Assembly (NCBI RefSeq): GCF_001042485.2
Contig: NZ_LBMN02000039.1
Coordinates: 39,800-103,799, forward strand
Direction of reading: 5' to 3'
From: Bacillus paralicheniformis
GTDB taxonomy: Bacteria; Bacillota; Bacilli; Bacillales; Bacillaceae
Length of the DNA: 64,000 bases
Shown here: one piece after another, positions 15,472 to 25,635 of the stretch
Layout of the letters: each line of letters begins with the position of its first letter
Position numbering within the stretch: the first letter of the stretch is position 1
Position numbers and translations under genes: made by a program
Notes under the pieces: model-generated
Database searches by the model: none
The model's input: the letters and a program-made list of their open reading frames with translations, nothing else
What the model was told of the DNA's origin: nothing

Positions 15472-17307
15472 ATGAATCCGACGCCCTGCTATTTAAATAC
15501 GTGGAAACGTTTTGTTCAGGAGGGGCTCCTTGACCAGGCCCGCTTGAACAAAAGAGTCATGGAATCATGGTACCGCTGCAAAAGCCGAAATGTAAATCCG
15601 TATTTAGATAAAGGACAGTCAATTTTAAAAAAGGATTTATTCAACGCTCAAAAAAAGAAACATTCGTTATTCCTCGATATCGCCCTGCCTTATTTACACA
15701 ATATCAGCCGTGAATTAAAAGAGTCGGAAATGATGGCGCTCTTGATCGATGCCGACGGGTACGTATTGAGTTTGGCCGGATGCCTGAGGACGCTTGAAGA
15801 GGCGAAAAAAATCAATTTTGTTGAGGGTGTGCGCTGGACGGAAACAGAAGTCGGCACGAACGCCATCGGAACCGCACTTGAAATCGGCGAAGCTGTCACC
15901 ATTCACGGGACCGAGCATTTTTCGGTGGCATCCCATCATTGGAGCTGTTCTGCTGCACCGATTCGCGATGAAGACGGCACCGTTATGGGTTTGATTGATA
16001 TTTCCTGTCTCACGGATAGAAGGCATCCCTTTATGCTTGGGATGGCTGCTACTGCCGCACACGCCATCGAGCGCGAGGTCAGCGTACACACGAAAAAAAA
16101 CGAAGCCGAGCTCATCAGCCATTGTCTTGAAAAAATCGATTCGGATCAGCCGTTTATCGTCTGCAATGAAAAAGACAAAATCGTAGCTGCGAGCAGATCG
16201 GTGCGGGAACGTTTTTCCGACTGGAGGAGAATGGATGTCAATGATCTGTATGAGCGCGGGTTTGCCGGCGTGCACAAGCAGACGATTTTCTCCGCAAAAG
16301 ACGGGAGGCCCCTCGGAAAGTCGATGGCACTGGCTGAAGTCTCCCGCAAAAAAACAGCTCCATCACTCGCATCCGGTTTCATCTATCCAGGAGAAACCGG
16401 AACAAGCCGGGCGTTTCAGCAGGCGCTTAACGACATGAGGCTTGCGGCTCAGACGGATGCGAATGTATACATATGGGGGGAGACAGGCTCCGGAAAGGAA
16501 CTTGCCGCAAGGGCCATTCATCAGGCAAGCGCCCGGAGAAACGGGCCTTTTATCGCCGTCAACTGCGGCGCCATTCCTGAAAGCCTGATGGAGAGCGAAT
16601 TGTTCGGCTATGCCGAAGGTGCATTTACAGGAGCAAAGCGCCGCGGTTCAAAAGGGAAGTTTGAACAGGCTCACCGCGGTACGATTTTTCTCGATGAAAT
16701 CGGTGAGATCCCTTATCAGATGCAAGTGGCGCTCTTAAGGATCATCGAAGAGCGGAAGGTCACCCCGATCGGCGGAACCCGTGAAGTTCCCCTCGACATC
16801 AGAATCATCACAGCAACACACCGTGATCTGAAAGATCTTCTCCAAAAAGGAAAGATACGTGAAGATCTGTATTACCGCCTTCATGTTTATCCGGTAAAAG
16901 TACCGCCGCTCAGAGAGCGCAAAGAGGACATACCTGATTTGTTCCGCCACTATCAGCAGCAACACGGGTGGAAGGCCGATTTTCCGCCGATTTTTTTCAA
17001 TCGGCTTCAAGAATATCACTGGCCGGGAAACGTCCGTGAGCTCTTTAATACGTTTGAAAGGCTCAGGGTTTTATTTCCGGACGGCGGGCTGATCGCCCCG
17101 TCCCAATACAGCGCGGTGCTGGACGGACTCCATTGGAAAAGCGGCGCACCTTCTGAAGAAGACCGGCTCACATTCAGAGAACGTGTTCAAAAACAAACGA
17201 TGATGGAAGCTTTGCAAAAAACGAAAGGAAATGTGTCCGAAGCGGCTAAGCAGGCCGGAATTCCAAGAAGCACATTTTACAAGCGGCTTCGAAAGTATAA
17301 CCTTTAA
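15472..17307 (+). CDS. acoR: AcoR, sigma-54-dependent activator of the acetoin operon
   Basis: AcoR is a 611-residue enhancer-binding protein. A GAF-type sensing region spans roughly residues 60-200. The AAA+ domain has Walker A GETGSGKE (336-343), the sigma-54-contacting GAFTGA loop (383-388) and Walker B FLDEIGE (406-412). A Fis-type helix-turn-helix ends the protein ([20 protein letters not shown]). GGAGAGGATGG precedes the ATG. It should activate the sigma-54 promoter 4.7 kb upstream and is itself probably under CcpA control. Its stop overlaps the convergent yfjF stop, leaving no room for a separate terminator. Confidence 0.95.
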   Translation: MNPTPCYLNTWKRFVQEGLLDQARLNKRVMESWYRCKSRNVNPYLDKGQSILKKDLFNAQKKKHSLFLDIALPYLHNISRELKESEMMALLIDADGYVLSLAGCLRTLEEAKKINFVEGVRWTETEVGTNAIGTALEIGEAVTIHGTEHFSVASHHWSCSAAPIRDEDGTVMGLIDISCLTDRRHPFMLGMAATAAHAIEREVSVHTKKNEAELISHCLEKIDSDQPFIVCNEKDKIVAASRSVRERFSDWRRMDVNDLYERGFAGVHKQTIFSAKDGRPLGKSMALAEVSRKKTAPSLASGFIYPGETGTSRAFQQALNDMRLAAQTDANVYIWGETGSGKELAARAIHQASARRNGPFIAVNCGAIPESLMESELFGYAEGAFTGAKRRGSKGKFEQAHRGTIFLDEIGEIPYQMQVALLRIIEERKVTPIGGTREVPLDIRIITATHRDLKDLLQKGKIREDLYYRLHVYPVKVPPLRERKEDIPDLFRHYQQQHGWKADFPPIFFNRLQEYHWPGNVRELFNTFERLRVLFPDGGLIAPSQYSAVLDGLHWKSGAPSEEDRLTFRERVQKQTMMEALQKTKGNVSEAAKQAGIPRSTFYKRLRKYNL

Positions 17308-17639
17308 CCTCTCGGCGCCCAAAGCATGACGCTGACACCGGCTAAACAGATCACGGCCCCGGCCCAATCATAGAGGTCGGGGGTTTTTTTGTCCACCAGC
17401 CAACCCCAAAGCACAGCCAGAATAATAAATACGCCCCCGTACGCGGCATAGACGCGCCCGAACGATGGAAACGCCTGAAAAGCCGGGATTATGCCGTAAA
17501 TGATTAAAGTCAGCCCTCCGGCTACCCCGTACCACAGCGGTTTGGCTTCCCTCAGCCACAGCCATACGAGATAGCCCCCGCCGATTTCAGCCAAGCCCGC
17601 CAGCAAAAATAAACCGATTGCGATCAGCATCAACAACAC
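17304..17639 (-). CDS. yfjF: UPF0060 small membrane protein YfjF
   Basis: This 111-residue protein has four predicted helices and the UPF0060/YnfA hallmarks: [17 protein letters not shown] at helix 1 and [12 protein letters not shown] in the middle. The family is related in topology to small multidrug resistance proteins, but no substrate is established. In B. subtilis sspH lies between acoR and yfjF; here there is no space for it. The gene is convergent with acoR, the two stop codons sharing bases. Confidence 0.85.
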   Translation of the reverse strand: MLLMLIAIGLFLLAGLAEIGGGYLVWLWLREAKPLWYGVAGGLTLIIYGIIPAFQAFPSFGRVYAAYGGVFIILAVLWGWLVDKKTPDLYDWAGAVICLAGVSVMLWAPRG

Positions 17640-17693
17640 ACTCCAATTCAGTGAATTGCCTTTATTCTACACGACATAAAACGGCCGGGAAAG

Positions 17694-17710
17694 TTCCCGT
17701 TTTTCGGGAA
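17694..17710. promoter_or_regulatory. Possible operator upstream of the malA promoter
   Basis: TTCCCG and CGGGAA flank TTTTT, and a further TTTCCCGAAC copy lies at 17741-17750, immediately upstream of the -35. MalR activates malA in B. subtilis, so these repeats are candidates for its site. The assignment is by position only. Confidence 0.35.
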
Positions 17711-17753
17711 AATAAACAGAACGCGAGTATAGGAACTGTCTTTCCCGAACCTG

Positions 17754-17782
17754 TTGGAACGGCTCCTTCAGCATGATATAAG
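17754..17782 (+). promoter_or_regulatory. Sigma-A promoter of malA
   Basis: TTGGAA (17754-17759), a 17-base spacer and TATAAG (17777-17782). The start point would fall within the adjoining cre site. Confidence 0.7.
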
Positions 17783-17785
17783 TAA

Positions 17786-19165
<1,380 letters not shown>

Positions 19166-19175
19166 GGATAAAAGC

Positions 19176-19210
19176 GCCTGGGCTCCTGAGCCATACCGGC
19201 CAGCCCAGGC
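19176..19210 (+). terminator. Hairpin between malA and malR
   Basis: GCCTGGGCT and AGCCCAGGC form a perfect 9-base stem, but no T run follows. It may protect the malA transcript end or reduce read-through into malR rather than fully terminate. Confidence 0.5.
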
Positions 19211-19219
19211 ATATCTCCC

Positions 19220-19260
19220 ATTTATTCTCGTATTTTATATAATAGAGACAGAGAATAAAT
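19220..19260. promoter_or_regulatory. Inverted repeat around the malR -10 region
   Basis: ATTTATTCTC (19220-19229) and GAGAATAAAT (19251-19260) are perfect complements flanking TATAAT (19238-19243). An operator enclosing the -10 suggests repression, possibly autoregulation by MalR. The right arm abuts the malR ribosome site, so an mRNA hairpin hiding it is also possible. Confidence 0.55.
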
Positions 19261-19272
19261 GGGGTGAAAATG

Positions 19273-20043
19273 ATGCAGTTGGAAGAATTAATGAACAAGC
19301 ATTATAAAAAATTGAACGAAAACGACTTTCATGTTTTGAAATATATTTTGAACCATCAAGACACTTGCTACAAGCTGGGCATCAACGAATTAGCAAAGAA
19401 ATGCAACGTATCCCGCACATCGATTTTAAGGCTTTCTCAAAAATTGGATTTCAGCGGGTACAGTGAGTTCAGGGTGTTTCTGAAATGGGAGGCCGAGAAA
19501 CGGGAAGAAGAGCGGGAAGATTGCCGTTCCTTTGAATGCCTCATGAGGGATATGGAAGCAAGCATGAAGTATTTGAAAAATACGGATTTGCGCAAGATGT
19601 GTCAGCTCATTGACGAAGCAGACCGCATTTTTGTCTATGGTTCAGGTACCGCTCAGACCACGTGCGCTTATGAGCTGCAGCGAATGTTTGTTTCTCAGCA
19701 CCGTTATTTGACGGTGATCAAAGATCAAATCGATTTCCACCTCATGTTTCCTGATTTTAGCCCGGCCGATCTGATCATCATCATTTCGCTGTCAGGAGAA
19801 ACCCCGTCGCTGATTCCGCAGGCACAGTCTCTGTCGGCAAAAGGCATTCCTTTTATCTCTTTGACTAATTTGAAAAATAATCTGCTCGCCCAGCTCACGC
19901 CTTACAATCTCTATGCGCCGAGCCAGACGGTGACGGTTTATCCAAAAACGGAGCTGACAGCTTTTGCGCCCTTTTTTCTCGTTGGGGAAGCGCTGTTTCG
20001 CAGCTATGTCGACTATGCTGAAGAAAAGAAAAATCAGGAATAA
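19273..20043 (+). CDS. malR: MalR, RpiR-family regulator of maltose genes
   Basis: The protein has about 256 residues: an N-terminal helix-turn-helix of the RpiR family (LGINELAKKCNVSRTSILRLSQKL) and a SIS sugar-phosphate domain (FVYGSGTAQTTC, IIISLSGETP). In B. subtilis MalR (GlvR/YfiA) activates malA-malR-malP with maltose. Three start codons cluster; ATG at 19273 has the best spacing from GGGGTGA. It lies between malA and malP in the same direction. Confidence 0.85.
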   Translation: MQLEELMNKHYKKLNENDFHVLKYILNHQDTCYKLGINELAKKCNVSRTSILRLSQKLDFSGYSEFRVFLKWEAEKREEEREDCRSFECLMRDMEASMKYLKNTDLRKMCQLIDEADRIFVYGSGTAQTTCAYELQRMFVSQHRYLTVIKDQIDFHLMFPDFSPADLIIIISLSGETPSLIPQAQSLSAKGIPFISLTNLKNNLLAQLTPYNLYAPSQTVTVYPKTELTAFAPFFLVGEALFRSYVDYAEEKKNQE

Positions 20044-20061
20044 CAGGGGGGATTCGCATTG

Positions 20062-21651
20062 ATGCAAAAAGTACAGCGATTCGGAAGCGCCATGTTTGTG
20101 CCGGTTTTGCTATTTGCCTTTGCCGGGATCGTCGTGGGCCTCAGCACATTATTTAAAAATGAGCAGCTGATGGGAGCGCTTGCCCGTCAGGACACCTTTT
20201 GGTATCAATTCTGGTATATCCTTGAAGAAGGCGGCTGGACTGTCTTCAGGCAAATGCCGCTGCTGTTTGCGGTCGGAATTCCGATCGCACTGGCGAAAAA
20301 AGCGCAGGCGAGGGCATGTTTGGAAGCGCTTACTACCTATCTGACCTTCAATTATTTTGTCAGCGCCATTTTGACAGTATGGGGCGATTTTTTAGGTGTT
20401 GATATGACACAGGAAGCCGGAGGAACAAGCGGACTTGCGGAAATCGCCGGCATCAAAACCCTTGATACGAACATTATCGGGGCGATTCTGATTTCATCGA
20501 TTGTCGTTTATATCCACAATCGCTACTTTGATAAGAAGCTGCCCGATTTTTTAGGAATATTTCAAGGCTCTTCATTTGTCGTTATCATTTCATTTGCGAT
20601 CATGCTTCCGGTAGCGCTTGCGACCGCGTGGATTTGGCCGATGGTGCAGGGCGGCATTGCGTCGCTGCAAAGCTTCCTTGTCGCCTCAGGAGCATTCGGT
20701 GTATGGGTTTACACATTTTTGGAAAGAATTTTGATCCCTACAGGCCTGCATCACTTCATCTACACGCCATTTGTTTTCGGCCCGGCCGTAGTTGAAGGCG
20801 GAATTGTCACCTATTGGGCGCAGCATCTCAGCGAGTTCTCGGCAAGCTCTGAGCCGTTGAAAGAGCTCTTTCCTCAAGGCGGATTCGCGCTCCACGGAAA
20901 CTCTAAAATCTTCGGAATTCTGGGGATCGCGCTCGCGATCTATGTAACAGCCAGAAAAGAAAAGAAGAAAATCGTTGCCGGTCTGCTGATTCCGATCACG
21001 CTGACAGCGGTGATTGCGGGGATCACGGAGCCGATCGAATTTACGTTTTTATTCATTTCGCCGCTGCTGTTTTTCGTACACAGTCTCTTGGCCGCGACGA
21101 TGGCAACCTTGATGTATGCTGCAGGGGTTGTCGGAAATATGGGCGGCGGTTTAATCGAGATTTTAACGCTCAACTGGATCCCTCTGTTTCATCAGCATGG
21201 CAGCACTTATATTTTTCAAATTTTGATCGGCTTGTCTTTCACCGCCATTTACTTCTTCGTATTCAGGTTCTTGATTGTAAAATTGGATATCGCCACACCG
21301 GGGCGTGAAAAAGACCAGCAGCAGGAGACCAAATTTTATTCGAAAAAAGAATACAAGGCGAAAAAAGAGTCCGAAAAAGAGGTTTCTGCTGCGCAGGAAA
21401 TGGATGAAACCGATCAGGCGGTTCTTTGCATCAAAGCGCTCGGCGGAAAAGAAAACATAGCTGAAGTGACGAATTGTGCGACAAGACTGAGAGTCAGCGT
21501 GTATGATGAATCGAAAGTGGAGCCGGACAGTACGTTTAAGTCCTTTGGCGTTCACGGTGTCGTCAGAAACGGGAAAGCCTTGCAAATTATCATCGGTCTT
21601 TCGGTTCCGCAAGTCCGTGAAAGGGTTGAGAAGCTGCTGGATCAATCATAA
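20062..21651 (+). CDS. malP: MalP, maltose PTS permease EIICB
   Basis: This 529-residue membrane protein transports and phosphorylates maltose. The N-terminal EIIC domain spans about 415 residues with multiple helices and a conserved ITEPIEF loop. A charged linker (KKEYKAKKESEKE) leads to EIIB with the phosphorylation cysteine in EVTNCATRLRV. No EIIA is fused, so the glucose EIIA must serve. GGGGGG lies 9 bases before ATG 20062; the TTG three bases earlier is less likely. Confidence 0.9.
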   Translation: MQKVQRFGSAMFVPVLLFAFAGIVVGLSTLFKNEQLMGALARQDTFWYQFWYILEEGGWTVFRQMPLLFAVGIPIALAKKAQARACLEALTTYLTFNYFVSAILTVWGDFLGVDMTQEAGGTSGLAEIAGIKTLDTNIIGAILISSIVVYIHNRYFDKKLPDFLGIFQGSSFVVIISFAIMLPVALATAWIWPMVQGGIASLQSFLVASGAFGVWVYTFLERILIPTGLHHFIYTPFVFGPAVVEGGIVTYWAQHLSEFSASSEPLKELFPQGGFALHGNSKIFGILGIALAIYVTARKEKKKIVAGLLIPITLTAVIAGITEPIEFTFLFISPLLFFVHSLLAATMATLMYAAGVVGNMGGGLIEILTLNWIPLFHQHGSTYIFQILIGLSFTAIYFFVFRFLIVKLDIATPGREKDQQQETKFYSKKEYKAKKESEKEVSAAQEMDETDQAVLCIKALGGKENIAEVTNCATRLRVSVYDESKVEPDSTFKSFGVHGVVRNGKALQIIIGLSVPQVRERVEKLLDQS

Positions 21652-21667
21652 TTGTGCCGGGGAAAAT

Positions 21668-21733
21668 AGCATCTCCTGAAACGACAAATGCAAGTTGCGG
21701 AGACTTGCATGTACGATTGGGGGATGCTCTTTT
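21668..21733 (+). terminator. Possible branched terminator after malP
   Basis: Outer arms AGCATCTCC / GGGGGATGCT enclose an inner hairpin ATGCAAGT / ACTTGCAT. Only a short CTTTT follows, so strength is uncertain. Confidence 0.45.
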
Positions 21734-21800
21734 GATGCAGAGACAAGCTAACGCTTCACAGGTTATCCGCATTAGCTCGCTGCATGCCAATTCCCGTTTA

Positions 21801-22379
21801 TTATCTTTTTTTGCAGTTCAGCACGTAAATTTCATTCTTCAGCTGTTCAGATGTTTTAATGACGACTTTTTCGCTGCCCTGAAAATCCAATATGCCGTCG
21901 TATCTTTCGATGACTTCGTCAATATGTTTGAAGTGGCGGACATGGGCGCGAGAATCATAGTTAGGCACAGAAATCACCATATCGCTCCCTTGAGGAAGAC
22001 TTGATAAAAACGCCTTGTCTTTCTCGATATGCTCTAATACTTCCAGCAAAACAAAAACATTGTATTTTTGCAGCATCCGGACGATCGCCTCGTCATATAC
22101 ATTCCCTTCGATGAAAGTAAACGAGGGATTATACCTTTTGGCTTCTTCAAGCATTCCTTTGGAAAAATCGATGCCTAAATATTTTCTGTATCCTTTGTCA
22201 TATAAAAGCTTTGCGAATCTCCCTGTGCCGCAGCCAATATCAACAATCGTTTCATCTTTGGACTCCGGCAATAGACGTGCAGCTTCTTCATACACCTTTT
22301 TCCAAGGGCTTTTTTCAAGCGGAATCAGATGTCGGTCAATAAATTGATCATAAAACTCAGCGGGCATTTCCGTTCCCAT
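21801..22379 (-). CDS. SAM-dependent methyltransferase, class I
   Basis: This 192-residue protein has a Methyltransf-type Rossmann fold: motif I VDIGCGTGRFAK, the acidic end of strand 2 in YLGIDFSKGM, and a post-II FVLLEVLEHIE motif with the EHIE typical of sugar or small-molecule methyltransferases. The start at 22379 has GAGGTG at 5-6 bases; the frame upstream lacks a ribosome site. It follows a CgeB-like gene by 106 bases on the same strand, suggesting a joint role in modifying a spore-surface glycan. The substrate is unknown. Confidence 0.75.
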   Translation of the reverse strand: MGTEMPAEFYDQFIDRHLIPLEKSPWKKVYEEAARLLPESKDETIVDIGCGTGRFAKLLYDKGYRKYLGIDFSKGMLEEAKRYNPSFTFIEGNVYDEAIVRMLQKYNVFVLLEVLEHIEKDKAFLSSLPQGSDMVISVPNYDSRAHVRHFKHIDEVIERYDGILDFQGSEKVVIKTSEQLKNEIYVLNCKKR

Positions 22380-22417
22380 GTTTTTCACCTCGAAATCTTT
22401 TAAATCATCAGTAATAG

Positions 22418-22444
22418 AAATATATGTCCGAAAAGAAAATGCGT
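22418..22444 (-). promoter_or_regulatory. Sigma-K-like promoter before the methyltransferase gene
   Basis: On the minus strand AC (22444-22443), a 16-base spacer and CATATATTT (22426-22418) resemble sigma-K promoters. The final A of the -10 is a T, so this is weaker than the one before the CgeB-like gene. A GCGGGA/TCCCGC hairpin at 22445-22460 lies just upstream. Confidence 0.35.
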
Positions 22445-22485
22445 GCGGGAACAATCCCGCCGGATAAGAAAAATGGATCCATTCA

Positions 22486-23463
22486 TCACCGTTTCCGCTG
22501 CTCCAAAAAATCTATTATCGCGTCTGCTATTTCTTGTGCGCGCGCATGATAGGTATGCCGCGAATGAACGAGACGGTAGCCGTTGTCTGTGATACGCTGC
22601 CTTTCTTTTTCGTTTTGAAGATAGTATTTTGCTTTATCATAAAAGTCTTCAACTTCACAAGCAATGAAATGGGTGCCGTCTTTAAAACCAAGATCGTAAA
22701 TATCTTGATTTGGTTCCGCCAGCAACAACGTTCTGCAGGCAGGAGCTTCAAAAAATTTCAACAACGGGTAGCGAAGGGTGCTTCCGCACGTGAAAAATAT
22801 CTTGGCCCTGTTCAGTTCCTGGGCATACTTTTCATTCAAAAAAGCCTGCTTGATTTCTTCTTCATCAGTTATGACATTGCCGGGATGGGGGTGGTGAACA
22901 AACCCTTCTTCATGCTTCATGGTCTGCAGTACAGCTTCCCTAAAAAGGTATTTTCCTTTTGGGGGGTATCTTTTGTTTCCTTCATGCACGAGTCCCATGA
23001 GCAAATAGTCTATCGTTTTTTTCAACTTCCAGTCCTTGAATATTTCTGGATCAACTGCCCATGGAACCCATCTGAATTTTTCTTCATACTGGGGATATTC
23101 ATTTAAAAAATGCTCTTTTGTCACTGAAAAAATTAAATCAATTTGGTTTTCTTCGAAATAGCTGCTTCTGATCTGTTGATTAAAATGAGAATCGATCACA
23201 AACGCGCCGGTGGGGATGTTTGTATCCTTGAGCCCCCTTATGTTTGGGGATAATGAGAAGCCGTAGGCAATGTCGTAGTGGAAAATGAAATCAGGGCGAA
23301 ATTGGATTTTGTCCAAAATATCCGGAAGATAGCCGTCTGTATGCCAGTACATGACTTCGGCAAACTCCTCCAGAGATTTCATCATTTTATACTTTACTTC
23401 ATGTTTGGGCATGGTCTTCCAAAACGTTTTAATCAGAACTAATATTTTCAAGCATCTCCGCAT
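22486..23463 (-). CDS. CgeB-like glycosyltransferase family protein
   Basis: The 325-residue protein resembles the CgeB / DUF3880 plus glycosyltransferase-1-like family: an N-terminal Rossmann-type half (DFIFHYDIAYGFS, GAFVIDSHF, VTKEHFLNEY) and a C-terminal half with RAKIFFTCGS and the nucleotide-sugar-type motif KFFEAPACRTLLLAEP. CgeB proteins act in maturation of the outermost spore layer. GAGAGGAG precedes the ATG. A sigma-K-like promoter upstream fits late mother-cell expression. The donor and acceptor sugars cannot be told. Confidence 0.75.
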   Translation of the reverse strand: MRRCLKILVLIKTFWKTMPKHEVKYKMMKSLEEFAEVMYWHTDGYLPDILDKIQFRPDFIFHYDIAYGFSLSPNIRGLKDTNIPTGAFVIDSHFNQQIRSSYFEENQIDLIFSVTKEHFLNEYPQYEEKFRWVPWAVDPEIFKDWKLKKTIDYLLMGLVHEGNKRYPPKGKYLFREAVLQTMKHEEGFVHHPHPGNVITDEEEIKQAFLNEKYAQELNRAKIFFTCGSTLRYPLLKFFEAPACRTLLLAEPNQDIYDLGFKDGTHFIACEVEDFYDKAKYYLQNEKERQRITDNGYRLVHSRHTYHARAQEIADAIIDFLEQRKR

Positions 23464-23498
23464 TTCTTTCTCCTCTCAGGAAGTAATCTTTCCCTATT

Positions 23499-23527
23499 TA
23501 ATATATGAGGATTAAAAATTGATGTTC
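23499..23527 (-). promoter_or_regulatory. Sigma-K-like promoter of the cgeB-like gene
   Basis: On the minus strand GAACA (23527-23523) and CATATATTA (23507-23499) fit the sigma-K pattern of AC at -35 and CATANNNTA at -10, with a 15-base gap. The start point would be about 30 bases before the ribosome site. Confidence 0.6.
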
Positions 23528-23582
23528 AGGCAAGCATGAAAAGGCGGGGATCTGAAAAATATGCGGAATAAAACGGCAAAAC

Positions 23583-23619
23583 AAAAAGGCGATGCACTTG
23601 AGATGCACGCCTTTTTTAA
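23583..23619 (-). terminator. Terminator of the catR-like gene
   Basis: AAAAGGCGATGCA and TGCACGCCTTTT pair around CTTGAGA with one mismatch; T runs exist on both strands, so it may also act on transcripts from the left. Confidence 0.85.
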
Positions 23620-23954
23620 TGATTTTCCCGTTCATTGGCGCCGTCCGGATCGATCCATTCCTGCGACCATTTTTCCATTCCTTTAAGGACCGATTCGAGC
23701 GCCTGTCCTTTTTCAGTCAGGGAGTATTCGATCCGCACCGGAGTTTCTGGATACACGTGCCGGTGGATGATGCCTTCGTGTTCGAGTTCTTTTAATCTTT
23801 CGGATAACAGCCTTCCGCTGATGGGAAGGGAAGATTCTATATGGCAAAACCGCTGCGGTCCGTTAAGAAGCTGGTGAATGATGAATCCATTCCAGCGCTG
23901 ACTTATCATTTTCATTCCTTTTTCGAATTTCGGACATAAAGATGATAGGCTCAT
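23616..23954 (-). CDS. catR: CatR/YodB-type HxlR-family redox-sensing repressor
   Basis: This 112-residue winged-helix protein of the HxlR (DUF24) family closely resembles B. subtilis CatR, a quinone/diamide-sensing repressor of catDE. The sensing cysteine near the N terminus is present (Cys7 in LCPKFEKGM), followed by RWNGFIIHQLLNGPQRF and the ETPVRIEYSLTEKG wing. In B. subtilis catR is unlinked; here it lies next to and divergent from catDE. ATG at 23954 has GAGGTGAG; the long upstream extension of the frame is not coding. The catD operator lies in the shared intergenic region. Confidence 0.8.
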   Translation of the reverse strand: MSLSSLCPKFEKGMKMISQRWNGFIIHQLLNGPQRFCHIESSLPISGRLLSERLKELEHEGIIHRHVYPETPVRIEYSLTEKGQALESVLKGMEKWSQEWIDPDGANERENH

Positions 23955-24019
23955 ATTTCTCACCTCTCTAGGTCTATTATAACGGTATATCAATGAATGA
24001 GCAAAGCTCATAAAATGTC

Positions 24020-24048
24020 TTGACGTAAGTTTCTTATTTATATATACT
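24020..24048 (+). promoter_or_regulatory. Sigma-A promoter of catDE
   Basis: TTGACG and TATACT with a 17-base spacer. Transcription would begin near 24055, inside the dyad that follows. Confidence 0.8.
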
Positions 24049-24049
24049 A

Positions 24050-24066
24050 ACTTACACAAAGTAAGT
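24050..24066 (+). promoter_or_regulatory. Probable CatR/YodB operator at the catD start point
   Basis: ACTTAC-ACAAA-GTAAGT is a perfect 6-base dyad covering the predicted +1, followed by a second GTAACG half-like element. Its position matches direct repression by the adjacent HxlR protein, whose family sites contain TTAC/GTAA half sites. Confidence 0.7.
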
Positions 24067-24184
24067 AACGAACGAAAAAAGGAGGACACTGCAGACTTCT
24101 TATGCGGATGATATGTTGATAGATGGATAAAGTTGGTGTACGTCATTGGTCTTTTAAATAAAAAATAAACTAGAGGAGAAAATA
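24067..24184 (+). other. catD leader
   Basis: About 118 bases between the operator and the catD start. GAGGACACTG resembles a ribosome site but precedes no useful frame; the real catD site is AGAGGAG just before the ATG. I see no clear hairpin. Confidence 0.4.
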
Positions 24185-24643
24185 ATGAACAACAAATACG
24201 AATTAGGTGCATTTATTTTACGTTTGGTTACCGGTCTTACATTTTTGCTTCACGGTCTCTCAAAATTTCAAGGCGGGATTGAAAATACTGTAGGATTTTT
24301 TAGCAGTGTCGGAATTCCGGGCTTTCTCGCCTATATCGTAGCGATTATCGAATTGGCCGGAGGGGCTTTAATGATTCTCGGGCTCGGTACGCGTGTGATT
24401 GGCCTTTTATTTGCGATTGTCATGCTGGGGGCCATTTTCACTGTTAAGCTATCCGCCGGATTCATGGGAACGGATGGAGGCGCAGGCTATGAATTTGATG
24501 TAGCGCTTCTTGCAATGTCTATATACTTGGGCTTGAGCGGAAGCCGCATGCTGTCTCTTGATGGTTTATTCCGTTCCAAAGGGCAGGAGAAACCAAGGAA
24601 AGAAGGAAAAACAGATGACGCAGCAAATCCACCCGGGCACTGA
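24185..24643 (+). CDS. catD: CatD, DoxX-family membrane protein
   Basis: The 152-residue protein has four helices of the DoxX family (LRLVTGLTFLLHGLSKF at the start, GGALMILGLGTRVIGL in the middle). B. subtilis CatD (YfiD) is co-induced with CatE by catechol and thiol-reactive quinones and is thought to be an oxidoreductase-like membrane subunit. The C-terminal charged tail (RSKGQEKPRKEGKTDD) overlaps the start of catE by 29 bases, so the genes are translationally coupled. Confidence 0.9.
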   Translation: MNNKYELGAFILRLVTGLTFLLHGLSKFQGGIENTVGFFSSVGIPGFLAYIVAIIELAGGALMILGLGTRVIGLLFAIVMLGAIFTVKLSAGFMGTDGGAGYEFDVALLAMSIYLGLSGSRMLSLDGLFRSKGQEKPRKEGKTDDAANPPGH

Positions 24644-25475
24644 GCTCGGATATGTAAAGCTGAAGGTGAGCCGTCTTGAAAGATCGGTTTCTTTTTACAG
24701 GGATGTGATCGGTTTTCAAGTATTAAAACGTGACGGAAAAACGGCGGAGTTCACAGTTGACGGGAAAAATCCGCTTCTGATTATTGAGGAAATTCCAAAT
24801 GCTGTTGTGCTGCCTGAAAGATCGGCAGCAGGCCTTTATCATTTTGCCATTTTGCTTCCAAATCGAAAGCAGCTCGGCATGGCTGTGAAGCATTTGCTCC
24901 GCTCCGGCATTGAACTCGGCCAGGGAGATCACCTTGTCAGCGAGGCGCTTTACTTGTCAGATCCTGATCAAAACGGAATTGAAATCTACCGGGACCGCCC
25001 GCGTGAGGGCTGGAAGCGTGATGAACAGGGGAACTACGTAATGGGTACGGAGCCGGTTGATGTCCAAGGTCTTCTTGAAGAAGCCGATGGTCACGAATGG
25101 CAAGGTCTTCCCTCTGAAACAAAAATCGGACACGTCCATTTTCATGTCAAGGATTTAAAGCTGGCGAAAGAATTTTACCACTCTGTGCTGGGATTTGATA
25201 TCACAGGAGATTATCAACACATGTCAGCGCTTTTCGTCTCTGCCGGAGGCTACCATCACCATATCGGCTTAAACATCTGGGCCGGACAACATGCGCCATT
25301 TGCTCCACTTAATGCGGCAGGCATGGCATATTACACGGTTCTTCTCCCGAGTCAGGCGGAATTGGACTGCATCGTGAAAAAACTGAAAAGCTCAGGTTAT
25401 GCCGTTGAGCATCAAGAAAACGCATGGTTTGTTAAAGACCCGGCTTCAGGCATTGATATCAGGTTGACTGCTTGA
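24615..25475 (+). CDS. catE: CatE, catechol-2,3-dioxygenase
   Basis: CatE is a 286-residue extradiol dioxygenase with two vicinal-oxygen-chelate (glyoxalase-like) domains: LGYVKLKVSRLERSVSFYRD near the N terminus and IGHVHFHVKDLKLAKEFYHS from about residue 168. The His of HVHFHV is a likely Fe(II) ligand. It opens catechol rings and protects against catechol toxicity. ATG 24615 gives the usual family length; the frame upstream merely overlaps catD. Control is by the CatR/YodB operator upstream of catD. Confidence 0.9.
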   Translation: MTQQIHPGTELGYVKLKVSRLERSVSFYRDVIGFQVLKRDGKTAEFTVDGKNPLLIIEEIPNAVVLPERSAAGLYHFAILLPNRKQLGMAVKHLLRSGIELGQGDHLVSEALYLSDPDQNGIEIYRDRPREGWKRDEQGNYVMGTEPVDVQGLLEEADGHEWQGLPSETKIGHVHFHVKDLKLAKEFYHSVLGFDITGDYQHMSALFVSAGGYHHHIGLNIWAGQHAPFAPLNAAGMAYYTVLLPSQAELDCIVKKLKSSGYAVEHQENAWFVKDPASGIDIRLTA

Positions 25476-25509
25476 AAAGGCGAAACTTTAGTTTCGCCTT
25501 TTTTTTATG
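25476..25509 (+). terminator. Terminator of catDE
   Basis: AAAGGCGAAAC and GTTTCGCCTTT with a TTTA loop and a long T run. Confidence 0.95.
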
Positions 25510-25635
25510 CCATTCAATCAAAGGACAACAATAGCAAAGAATGAGAATAAACAGACATTAATAACAAAGATTCAGGGGCGGCAGCTGTGCTAACATGAAT
25601 TTGAAAAATTGGAAATGAAACAGGGGTGAAGGTTG

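Noticed and set aside
23955..24212. 86-residue N-terminal extension of the catR-like gene
   Set aside because: It would cover the catDE promoter and operator; the ATG at 23954 has a good ribosome site and gives the family's normal length.
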